Of a DNA stretch of 64,000 nt, positions 46,227 to 55,432 are shown one piece after another. Source of the DNA: Rhyzopertha dominica (taxonomy: Eukaryota; Arthropoda; Insecta; Coleoptera; Bostrichidae). Numbering within the stretch: the stretch's first letter is position 1; each line of letters opens with the position of its first letter. Where the stretch lies: assembly GCA_025024175.1 (NCBI GenBank), contig QCXZ01000119.1, positions 1 through 64,000 of the forward strand, read 5' to 3'. Below the pieces are notes generated by a model. The model saw nothing but the letters and a program-made list of their open reading frames with translations, was not told the origin of the DNA and ran no database searches. The translations under genes and the position numbers were made by a program.

Positions 46227-46281
46227 AAGAAAAAAGAGTTTACATAATTTTAACAAAAGTCGAATTCCCCTTAAACCGAAG

Positions 46282-46286
<5 letters not shown>

Positions 46287-46335
<49 letters not shown>
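46287..46335. repeat. (TA)n microsatellite
   Basis: Right boundary of the PLE-5 inverted arm. Confidence 0.95.
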
Positions 46336-46341
<6 letters not shown>

Positions 46342-46391
46342 TGAATAAACTTATTTGCGGTCTTATAATGTCACTATTCAGGTAAGATTTA

Positions 46392-46620
46392 TTGGGGGAA
46401 TTCGACCTGGTGGTAGAAAATCAAAGAAAACTCTTTATTGTTGCCAAGCTTTCGACTGCTTTATTGCAGTCTTCGTCAGGGCTTTTTACAAACAACAATC
46501 CAATAATTACATTAAGATTACAAAAATGGAACAATATGTTACTTACAAAATTGAGGTTTAACTAGGCAGCTCTATTATATAGGAAAGGAATCTTTGGAAA
46601 TTTAAATTTAATAAGTATAT
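46392..46620 (-). mobile_element. Solo PLE 3' end, sixth type
   Basis: Minus-oriented tail: terminal box GGGGGAATTCGACCTGGTGG at 46394, AAGCTTTCGAC, and a hammerhead-like motif. Sequence differs from PLE-3, -4 and -5, but the box is shared with 15484. No coding part found. Confidence 0.75.
46443..46480 (-). ncRNA. Hammerhead-like PLE tail motif
   Basis: Minus strand: CCTGACGAA, stem GACTGC, loop AATAAA, stem GCAGTC, GAAAGCTTGGC. Six Watson-Crick pairs: the clearest example in the window. Confidence 0.6.
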
Positions 46621-47029
46621 GCTAAATGTATTTCGCATATATCACAATGGTAAATTTTTAATACAATACAATGACTAGTGAAAAATATTTAAGGTGACAT
46701 ATACGTCGTAATCAAATTCACAAACCACTTATATTTTGCTTTTGAATATCAACAGAAATTTTACAGAAGTTATAAAACCTAAATTCAAGTAGTTATTGGC
46801 ATTCTCTTTTAAAATCGTATGAATCGAAATTTATGTTTTTATATGTATGTTATTATTAACATACCTTTCAAGGTTTTCTCGCAAAGGGTGTGAAAAGCTC
46901 CTTGCAGAGTCTGTTCCACGACGTTTCGATGAAATATCATTCATCATCTTCTAGTGGTAAATTATTAAGTTTTTGAAATCTTTTTGACAAAGTCAAATTC
47001 TATTGCGTGTTGATTTTTATATATATAAA
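46621..47029. other. AT-rich spacer with another PLE tail motif
   Basis: No coding sequence. Contains the tail motif at 46921-46954 of a further PLE type, whose ends are not otherwise preserved. Confidence 0.5.
46921..46954 (-). ncRNA. Hammerhead-like PLE tail motif
   Basis: Minus strand: CTAGAAGAT, stem GATGAA, loop TGATAT, stem TTCATC, GAAACGTCG. First box has one change (CTAGAAGA). Six pairs. Confidence 0.45.
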
Positions 47030-47430
47030 CGATAGATAATTGCCGGATGCATATTAAATATTTTCTTGGGAAAACGGCAAGGGTGTTAGGGCTAAATTAA
47101 GAAATGGATTTTTTTAACTTTGTCTATATTTCGAACCAAATTCGGCTCTTCGTCAGGACACTAAAATTAAATACTTAACAGGCACTTTTTATAATTAAAG
47201 TTTTTAACACTTACTGTTAACTCCAAATATTAAAGGAAACAAAACGACGAAAACATGTAACTTTGTAAAAGAATAAACTATTACAGAATGCCGTATGGCA
47301 AAACTGAATAAATAATTAAAAGGTGTCCAACCGTGAAATTGACAAAACTGACAAAATTTTTCGACATAATCAAGGATAGAGTTGTTGAACAAGCTTAAAA
47401 TTCATGAGCGATTTATCAAATATAAATATT
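47030..47430 (-). mobile_element. Solo PLE-4 3' end
   Basis: Same sequence as 34500-34880: GGGAAAACGGCAAGGGTGTT, the motif, GCCGTATGGCAAAACTG, AATTCATGAGCGATTTATC. Ends near 47430 in AT repeats. Confidence 0.9.
47130..47157 (-). ncRNA. Hammerhead-like PLE-4 tail motif
   Basis: Minus strand, stem GAGCC/GGTTC around GAATTT; both core boxes intact. Confidence 0.5.
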
Positions 47431-47477
47431 TTATATATTATATTATTATATTATATATATATTATATTTTATAAAGT

Positions 47478-47625
47478 TTAATTATAAAAAGTGCCTGTTA
47501 TGTATTTAATTTTAGTGTCCTGACGAAGAGCCGATTTTGGTTCGAAATATAGACAAAGTTAAAAAATCCGTTTCTTAATTTAGCCCTAACACCCTTGCCG
47601 TTTTCCCAAGAAAATATTTAATATT
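47478..47625 (+). mobile_element. Solo PLE-4 3' end, plus orientation
   Basis: Short copy (ATAAAAAGTGCCTGTTATG to CCGTTTTCCC) facing the previous one, separated by imperfect TA-rich sequence. Confidence 0.88.
47519..47548 (+). ncRNA. Hammerhead-like PLE-4 tail motif
   Basis: CCTGACGAA GAGCC GATTTT GGTTC GAAA, as at 37296. Confidence 0.5.
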
Positions 47626-47626
47626 T

Positions 47627-47631
<5 letters not shown>

Positions 47632-47660
<29 letters not shown>
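47632..47660. repeat. (TA)n microsatellite
   Basis: Boundary between PLE-4 and PLE-7 ends. Confidence 0.9.
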
Positions 47661-47662
<2 letters not shown>

Positions 47663-48262
47663 AAAGCTTCAATTCGGGGGATTTCGACCTAATATTATGT
47701 TAAAACACGTGTACTCTTTGTCCCTTTGGCCAAGCTTTCGGCTGAATTTCAGCCTTCGTCAGGGATCTTCTATAAGTTTATTAACGAACCAATTATTTAG
47801 TACAAAATTTGTTTACTTACTTACAAAGCTTTGAGATTATTATTATTATTATTATTATATAAAAAGCGTTAATAATTGACAAGGATAACATGAAATTAGT
47901 CATTTTGTCATCTTTCAGCCTTGGTACAGCCTGCTATGTATTAAAATATTAGGTCGAAATCCCCCGAATTGAAGCTTTTGTAGATTATATATATATATAT
48001 TTGTTGAAAATAGCGGTCGTACAATTGTTTATCTACAAAAGCTTCAATTCGGGGGATTTCGACCTAATATTATATTAAAATGCGTGACAAAATGACTAAT
48101 GAATTTCATGTTATCCTTGTCAATTAATAACGCATTTTGAAACTGAAGAATTGATTGATGAGAAATAATGGACGATCTCAAGGGTTAACAGCTGTCTTAA
48201 AATAATCTCAAAGTTTTGTAAGTAAGTAAACAAATTTTGTACTAAATAATTGGTTCGTTAAT
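47661..48262. mobile_element. Rearranged PLE-7 ends
   Basis: CAAAAGCTTCAATTCGGGGG occurs at 47662 and 48032, with its complement at 47957-47981, each attached to GATTTCGACCTAATATT. Internal segments are also inverted relative to each other (47770-47840 against 48190-48262; 47862-47910 against 48085-48145). An (ATT)n run lies at 47836-47858. A mosaic of several 3' ends with no coding sequence. Confidence 0.75.
47729..47764 (-). ncRNA. Hammerhead-like PLE-7 tail motif
   Basis: Minus strand: CCCTGACGAA, stem GGCTG, loop AAATT, stem CAGCC, GAAAGCTTGGCC. Five Watson-Crick pairs. Confidence 0.55.
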
Positions 48263-48589
48263 AAACTTCACTACTTCAACTATGTAGTGACGTCTCTGTT
48301 ATATATATCTTACATTTCGTGAGCTGACCAGAGTCAATGTATATAGTAGGAGGATGATCCAACCCACAAATGTTAACTTTCTGAACCAAAATATATACAA
48401 TAGGTATTCCTGATCCGTACAGTGTTGCAATATCTTTGGTGCTATTTTTAGATCGACTAATGCCAGCAGGGAATCAGCTGCTAGCAAAACGCATGTTAGA
48501 ATTTATCTGCATTTGCTAATATGTTTTCTCCTGTGTTGTACTATTGTATCACACTTATATGGTTTTTCTAACTAACTCTAAACTATAAC
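48263..48589. other. No gene recognised
   Basis: Short AT-rich spacer up to the BEL/Pao target site. Confidence 0.5.
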
Positions 48590-48594
48590 ATAAT

Positions 48595-48972
48595 TGTTAA
48601 AGCAAAATATCTAATTTTTTGTTTGTTGTTAAATTTCGCGCGTAAGATGTTCGCTTACCAAATATCTAGTCGTTTTGACCATTAATAAAAAACATTAGAA
48701 ATAACTAACAAAAAAAAAGTGCATAGTAAAATAANCAAACCTAGTGAATGTGTATCCGATTTCGCTGTGCTACATACAATTGAACTACCGCTTCGTCACA
48801 CCCGCTTTTGGTCGCGTTCCCGCTTTTGGTCCCGCTCCCGCTTCTGGTGGATTACCCGCATCCCGTGTTCGCAACGCCGTACCTAAGGTAAGCGAACATA
48901 CGTCTTTTATTTTCCTTGACTCCGCAAACGAAACCAGCACCTTTAGATCATTTACTTTCTAAATTCATAACA
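48595..48972 (+). repeat. 5' LTR of BEL/Pao element
   Basis: 378 bp, TGTTAAAGCAAAATATC to AAATTCATAACA. Differs from the 3' LTR by about three substitutions, one indel and one N, implying a fairly recent insertion. The stretch CCCGCTTTTGGTCCCG is internally repeated. Confidence 0.95.
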
Positions 48973-49144
48973 TTTTTTGGTCCTTCGGTCCTTTTTTGAT
49001 ATTTTGCTTTAATCAATACAAGCTCTTCTTTTTTCTGGAATAATATAATAACTTGTTTGATATTTTTTTATTTCTTTATTGAATTGTTATTTCTTTAATT
49101 TGTCAGTTCTCGCTACCAATTATTCCTAATAACTTCCAAGCATA

Positions 49145-49950
49145 ATGGCTACTGCTAGCTCTGTTAAAGGCAAGCAAGCTAAATTTTCAAGAATTTCTGA
49201 GATAAACCGTATCAAAGAATTATTATTTGTTGCCGAGAAGGCTAAGGATAACGCTACAGTTCATTCTGAATTTAGACAGAGATATAAAATGGTGGATGAA
49301 ATTTATAAATCTTTCTTTAAGTTTCATAGTAGCGTATGTTCTTCATTAACAGGAGATTCATACGATGATTTTGAGCAGGAAGATACTATTCGATCAAATT
49401 TTGAAAATGACTACTATTTAATTAAATCGATTTTTACGATTTATTCGAAAGAGATAATGATTACACAAAACATGTAACTAATATTCCTCGCGCTAAACTA
49501 CCGGAATTGCGTTTATTGAAATTTAATGGAGATGTAAGAACGTTCACTTCTTTTATTGAGGTATACGACGCGCTTGTGCATAACAATTCTCAGTTGTCCA
49601 ACTTGAAAAATTTTCTCATTTGCATGGAGTGCTTGATGGGCCTCCAAAGAATTTATTACAATGTTATCCTTTATCTTCCGCCAATTATATTGTTGCTTAC
49701 AATGCTCTTAAAAACGTCTTTTGGCTACATTTCATTGGAATGAAATTGAAAATGCGTCTCGTCTTACGTCGGAAAATCCACCCGCTCTTAGAAAATTGAT
49801 TGATTATTTTACTGAAAATATGAAGACATCAACTCTAAAACGCCCACACCACATTCCTCTCATGACACAAATTGTNGACTTACCACTGGTACTGATTTAA
49901 CTACTACGTGCAATTTTGGTAAAATAAATAGTTCGAAATGTGTNCTATTA
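49145..49950 (+). pseudogene. BEL/Pao gag, shortened
   Basis: ATG 49145 opens 110 codons of gag N-terminus (MATASSVKGKQAKFSRISEI), a coil-forming structural protein region. A frameshift at ~49475 leads to PRAKLPELRLLKFNGDVRTF, the conserved BEL gag capsid start, broken again near 49600. After ENMKTSTL the sequence passes rapidly to protease, without the C-x2-C-x4-H-x4-C zinc knuckle normal for these gags. Roughly 270 codons remain, far below the usual gag length, so an internal deletion is likely. Confidence 0.8.
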
Positions 49951-50340
49951 TCGACAATTCAATTGCATATACGTGATAGTTTAGGAAATTACCAAACAGC
50001 TCGTGCTGTGTTAGATTCGGGAAGTGAGTCTTGTTATATAACTAANCACTGTGTAAAACATTTAGGTTTACCTTCCAAACAACGTTGCATTAATATATTT
50101 GGTTTAGGCGGAATGAGTACTCGTGTCAGTAGTGGAGAAGTCCAATGCGTGATTAAATCAAAACATAGATCATCCCCTACCTTTAATATAAATTCTATAA
50201 TTTTGGATACAATTTGTTCTGACATGCCCGTTTGTAATTTAGATACTCCTCAATAGAAACATATTCAAAATATCTATTTAGCTGATCCCGATTTTAATTT
50301 ATCAAAATCTGTAGATGTCATATTAGGAGCAAACATTTTT
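49951..50340 (+). pseudogene. BEL/Pao aspartic protease
   Basis: Retropepsin-type domain with RAVLDSGSESCYIT (catalytic DSG), HLGLPSKQR, NIFGLGGMSTR and DVILGANIFDKILLDG at its end. One in-frame TAG at 50254 (after NLDTPQ) and an N near the active site. Without the stop it is continuous with RT. Confidence 0.85.
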
Positions 50341-52250
50341 GATAAGATTTTGCTCGATGGTAGAATATCCACTGAGAATTTGCCCACTGCCATCAATAAT
50401 GTTTTTGGCTATATTCTCATGGGCGAAGTGTCACATCCTGCAACGCTTCCCAATTCTGTCAATTCGTTCTTTACCCATTGCATTTCTAATAGTCTTGACG
50501 ATTCTCTTCAAAGGTTCTGGTGTTTGGAAGAGGTTCCACATGAAAAATCTTTGTCACCTGAAGATAAAAAATGCGAAGAAATATATGCGAACACAACCCA
50601 TCGCAATAATACCGGTCGTTATATAGTTTCTTTGCCATTCCAGGAAAATGTGAAACCTAAATTCAAAAATTCCAAACAGATAGCACTTCGACGTTTTTAC
50701 TCATTAGAAAAACGACTTGCTGCAGACAATGATCTACGCATTAAATATTCTGATGTTATTCAAGATTACCTTGACAGTGGACATATGGAAGTTGCTTCGT
50801 TTCACGATGATACTGGTTATTTTCTACCGCATCACTGCGTCATCAAACCAGATTCTTCTACAACACAAGTACGGGTAGTATTTGACGCGTCTGCAAAAGA
50901 TGATAATAATATTTCATTAAATAGCACTTTAATGACAGGTCATAAACTTCAAAAAGACATTTGCACTATTTTATTAAATTTTCGCTTGCATGCCATTGTC
51001 ATGACTGCCGATATAAAAGGCATGTACCGTCAAATTCTACTTGATCCCGCACATTATACTTATCAACGAGTTTTATGGAGATTTTAAAAAAATGATGTCA
51101 TACAAGAATATTTTTTAAAGACTGTGACTTTTGGCGTTAGCTCTTCACCATATCTTGCTCTACGAACAATAATACAACTTGCTCATGACGAGGAAAACAA
51201 TTTCAAATTAGCTTCTAAAACACTACTTTCGGATGTTTATGTTGATGACATAGTAACTGGATGCAATTCAATTGAAGAAGCTATTTCTTTACAGTCAGAT
51301 CTTATTGCTTTGTTAAAAAAAGGTGGTTTTGAACTCAGAAAATGGGCTAGCAACAATCAAGCATTATTATCTTGTCTACCCGAAGAAGCCTTACTTATGA
51401 AATCTTTGTCTTTTGATAAAATAGAAAGCGCAGTTAAAATATTGGGATTTAAATGGAATCCTGTACAAGATACTTTTTCTTATACGGTTTGTGCATCCGA
51501 TAAACCATGCACTAAAAGAAATGTTCTTTCTGAATTAGCGCGAATTTATGATCCTTTGGGATTTTTAACGCCCATTACACTACTTTCTAAACTTCTTATT
51601 CAAAAACTTTGGTCTTTAAAACTAAATTGGGATGATTGCCCACCGCAAGATATTAAAAATCATTGGCACCTATACAAGGAAGGTCTCCCACAATTATCGA
51701 CAATTAACANACCGCGACATATTTTTACAATAAATGGTTATGATTTTATAGATCTATGTGGATTTCAGACGGATCATTGACAGCGTATTCTGCTTGTGTA
51801 TACGCTAGAATTGTTTCTAAAGTTTCTATCCATACTGTCTTACTCTGCGCCAAGTCTAAAGTCGCTCCATTAAAACGTTTATCCATACCGAGAGTGGAAC
51901 TCTGTGGAGCTCTTTTACTCGCAAAACTAATTAAATTTGTAACTGATACTTATGGAAGTCATATAGATTTTAAAAATATTTTTATATTTACGGACTCTAT
52001 GATAGTATTGCATTGGCTAAATTCGTCGCCTCATCGATGGAAACCTTTTGTTGCAAATCGAATTACCTCTATTCAAGAAAAGGTTCCTAAGGCTAGATGG
52101 CATCACATTTCATCAGAAAATAATATCGCTGATTGTGCTTCTCGCGGTCTAATGCCTTCGGAATTTTGTTTAAATTATCCCATTGGTGGTCAGGTTCACC
52201 ATTCCTTCAACAGTCTCCTGATGATTGGCCTACCCAATATTTAAAAGTAA
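50341..52250 (+). pseudogene. BEL/Pao reverse transcriptase and RNase H
   Basis: RT: GYILMGEV linker, YFLPHHCVIKPDSSTTQVRV, VFDASAKDDNNISLN, MTADIKGMYRQILLD (first catalytic Asp), stop TAA at 51085, TFGVSSSPYLALRTI, SDVYVDDIVTG (YVDD at 51238-51249), then ARIYDPLGFLTPITLL. RNase H: WISDGSLTAYSACVYAR, VAPLKRLSIPRVELCGALLL, IFTDSMIVLHWL, HISSENNIADCASRG. A frameshift lies at ~51770 and another at ~52240. Motifs are otherwise complete and in normal order. Confidence 0.9.
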
Positions 52251-53767
52251 ATTCTGAAGATGATGAAGTTAGTTTAGAATCTCGAAAAGTAGCTTCATTA
52301 ACTACCGCAATGAATCATCCTATCGATTGTCTGACTGAGAAATCTTCATCTCTTGCAAAGTTGCAAAAAATCTGCGCATTTCTGCAACGACTTATGCATA
52401 ATTTAAAAAACCCTACGAATAAACAGACTTCACATTTCTCAGCTCATGATCTTCATAATGCTATGATAATGTTGATAAAGCGAATTCAACATTTATATTT
52501 TATCAATGAAATAGATAATTTGCAATCTGAAAAACCTCTTTCAAAAGCATTTCGAAAGTTAGGAGCGTTTATGGATAATTCTGGTATTTTACGTGTAGGT
52601 GGACGCCTCGCTAACTCAGTATTAAATTATGAAAAGAAATATCCTATAATTCTACCCCGCAATTGTCGCTTGACTCATCTTATAATTGAATACGTTCACA
52701 AAAAATATTTACACCCTGGTTTACAAACAACACAATATTTATTATCACAAAATTATTGGATTCTTTCATCTCGCCGCGCAATAAAAAAGGTTTTGGCTAA
52801 ATGTATTAAATGTTTTCGTATAAATCCTTCTCCTGCACTACCTGTAATGGGAAATTTGCCCACAAATCGCGTTTCCCAGGTTAAACCTTTTGCAATTGTA
52901 GGCATTGATTTTGGCGGTCCGTTATTCGTCACCGCTAACAAACTAAGAAGTGCCAAAGTAACCAAAGCTTACATTTGTATTTTCGTATGCTTTGCGATCA
53001 AAGCTATACATGTCGAGCTTGTTTCAGACTTATCTAGTGAAAATTTTTTATGTGCTTTACGTCGCTTCATCGCTCGTCGTGGACGTTGCATAGAAATTGT
53101 ATCGGTTAATGGTACCAATTTCGTAGGCGCCAATAAATATCTTATGAAAATCATGCAGAAAACTACGGCTACAGAAAATATTAAATGGCGATTCCATCCA
53201 CCACAAGCTTCACATTTTGGAGGTTTATATGAGGCCGGCATAAAATCTGTAAAATCACATTTACATCGAGTAATAGGAGCACAGCGCATGACGTATGAAG
53301 AACTAAACACTTTATTAGTACAAATTGAAGCATTACTAAATTCGCGTCCTTTATGTTCAGTAAGTTCTGACCCCAATGATTACTCTGTCTTGACTCCCGG
53401 ACATTTTTTAACACTTGAACCCCTAACATGTTTACCAGATCCAAATTATGGCAATATTTCCCTAAATCGTCTTGATCGTTATCAACTTTTACTGCGAATG
53501 CACAAAGATTTTTGGAAGAGATGGCACTTAGAATATTTGCNCACATTACAACAAAAAGCTAAATGGAATAAGACAGAAAATCTTCCCAAAGAAGGAAGTC
53601 TGGTTGTATTAAAGCAAGACAATGTGCCCCCTATGGCTTGGAAGTTAGCTAGAATTGTTCGTTTATTTAAAGGTAGCGATGGCGTTTCCAGAGTGGCCGA
53701 AGTACGTACTCAACAAGGTACATTTGTTCGGCCTATGGTAAAATTATGTCCCTTACCAGAAGCTTAG
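52251..53767 (+). pseudogene. BEL/Pao integrase, catalytic Asp replaced
   Basis: Continuous frame 52133-53767. Zinc domain: IIEYVHKKYLHPG and VLAKCIKCF (HHCC). Core: VGIDFGGPLF (first Asp), VSVNGTNFVGA, and HFGGLYEAGIKSVK (Glu). The second catalytic position, normally Asp in SDNGTNF, is Val (codon 53105-53107 GTT), so strand transfer should be lost. The C-terminal region with SLVVLKQDNVPPMAWKLARI is intact and the frame ends 85 bp before the 3' LTR. Confidence 0.93.
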
Positions 53768-53852
53768 TTAGATTTTAATTCTTGTTGTTCTCTTTGTAAC
53801 TGTTTGTTTTTTATTTTGCTAAATTCATATTTAGCAAAAAAGCTGGGCAGTA

Positions 53853-54231
53853 TGTTAAAGCAAAATATCTTAATTTTTTGTTTGTTGTTAAATTTCGCGC
53901 GTAAGATGTTCGCTTACCAAATATCTAGTCGTTTTGACCATTAATAAAAAACATTAGAAATAACTAACAAAAAAAAAGTGCATAGTAAAATAAACAAACC
54001 TAGTGAATGTGTATCCGATTTCGCTGTGCTACATACAATTAAACTACCGCTTCGTCACACCCGCTTTTGGTCCCGTTCCCGCTTTTGGTCCCGCTCCCGC
54101 TTCTGGTGGATTACCCGCATCCCGTGTTCGCAACGCCGTACCTAAGGTAAGCGAACATACGTCTTTTATTTTCCTTGACTCCGCAAACGAAACCAGCACC
54201 TTTAGATCATTTACTTTCTAAATTCATAACA
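53853..54231 (+). repeat. 3' LTR of BEL/Pao element
   Basis: 379 bp, same ends as the 5' LTR, followed by target duplicate ATAAT. Confidence 0.95.
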
Positions 54232-54236
54232 ATAAT

Positions 54237-55432
54237 TGTAGCCTGATAATAAGGATTGTATATTTCTCGTGCTTCGCTAAAAATGTTTTTGAGATACAAA
54301 AAATATAATTTTGTTACTTTATTTATAGGTCGTAAACAAAAGAAAATAACCATTTAAAAATCAATTGATAGTGCCCAGAGCTACAAGACATAACTTGGAA
54401 AGAGTAGCCACATTAATGACACGAAATTATTTGTTGATTTTCCAGAACAGGTACTTAATATTAGAAGTATCGAGATACATTTAATATGTAAGATGAGAAG
54501 CCTTGATACAAGCCTATGTGTCTCAATATAAGGTATTGAAAATTTCGTGAAAATTTCTGAAATTGCGAATTAAAGTCGGATATTCCGATATAAAGTTAGA
54601 AACTTCTTACCTCTTCGTAACTTTTTTATACATAAAAAATGTTGGTACTTCCTGTATTTTGATAAAATGCACCGTTGCCGATTAAAATCAAAATAAAGTC
54701 TTGATTGCAAGCTATGTTGCCATTGTTATGCATGGGTAGAATAGATTAATCGGTTTGTATACAAAATCTGCATAGTTGCTACTGATATTTAAATAGTTGG
54801 ACACTTATGCAAATGCAGTTTTAGATCAACATACCATGTAATCAATTTTTCAAATCGATTTTTCTCGAAGGCGATACATTTGGTCTTATAAGAATTTTTT
54901 TGTACATATAAGACAGTTTTTGAACTCCGTAACAAAACTTAAACAAAGCCAGCAAAATAAGTATGTAGAAGTTCCTACTCCCAATCCTTAAATTTTACTT
55001 GTTTATAAGAATTAAATGTTGTAAATGGCAATAACCAAATTTAGTTTGTTACAAAAAAGTTAGCATGTATCTGATGCCGGACACCGTATGTATGTCAATC
55101 TTAAGTCAATAGCAATAGCTATTTAGATCAATATTATTCAGGGTGTCAGGAAATAATAAGCAAATATTTTAGATATTTCATACTCCAAAAGTTCCAATAC
55201 CAATTTTTCGAAAACTCATTTTTTTGTATTTTTGGCACAAATTTGAATTGAATCATTCAATGCCAAATAGCTTAAGCTGTTCTTAATTTTTAAATTATCG
55301 CACAGATCCTTTTCGTTTGTGACCATATGTAAATTCTGACAGCACAGTAATTAAGAACATTAAATTTTTTCAAAGAAATGTCATTGTTGCATTGCGAAAG
55401 CAAACCACAATAATTTTGTCCTGCAATTTTGA
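54237..55432. other. AT-rich, no gene recognised
   Basis: No frame of note; ends where the LINE frame opens. Confidence 0.5.

Larger units (their letters stand above)
42808..46286. mobile_element. PLE-5 composite: tandem pLTR + body (minus) and inverted arm (plus)
   Basis: On the minus strand a 5'-truncated unit (45360-44146: RT end, GIY-YIG, tail) is followed directly by the 5' start of a second unit (44140-42808: leader, N-terminal domain, RT to SLDVVNLF). That is the tandem pLTR-ORF layout described for PLEs. A plus-strand copy (45362-46286) joins the first unit head-to-head with no spacer. Both copies end with the box GTCGAATTCCCC plus TTAAACCGAAGATTTA. The outer edges are (TA)n tracts. 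Confidence 0.88.
48595..54231 (+). mobile_element. BEL/Pao LTR retrotransposon, 5,637 bp
   Basis: Two LTRs (48595-48972 and 53853-54231) bounded by TG...CA and flanked by a 5-bp duplication ATAAT (48590-48594 and 54232-54236). Internal order gag, protease, RT, RNase H, integrase is that of the BEL/Pao superfamily. A TGG start for a primer-binding site lies at 48978, five bases after the LTR; the tRNA was not identified. The purine-rich AAAAAAGCTGGGCAG precedes the 3' LTR. Confidence 0.96.

Noticed and set aside
48978..48995. Specific tRNA for the BEL/Pao primer site
   Set aside because: TGG start is present but I could not match the sequence to a tRNA 3' end with confidence.
52753..53546. 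Minus-strand frames opposite BEL/Pao integrase
   Set aside because: Shadows of the integrase frame.
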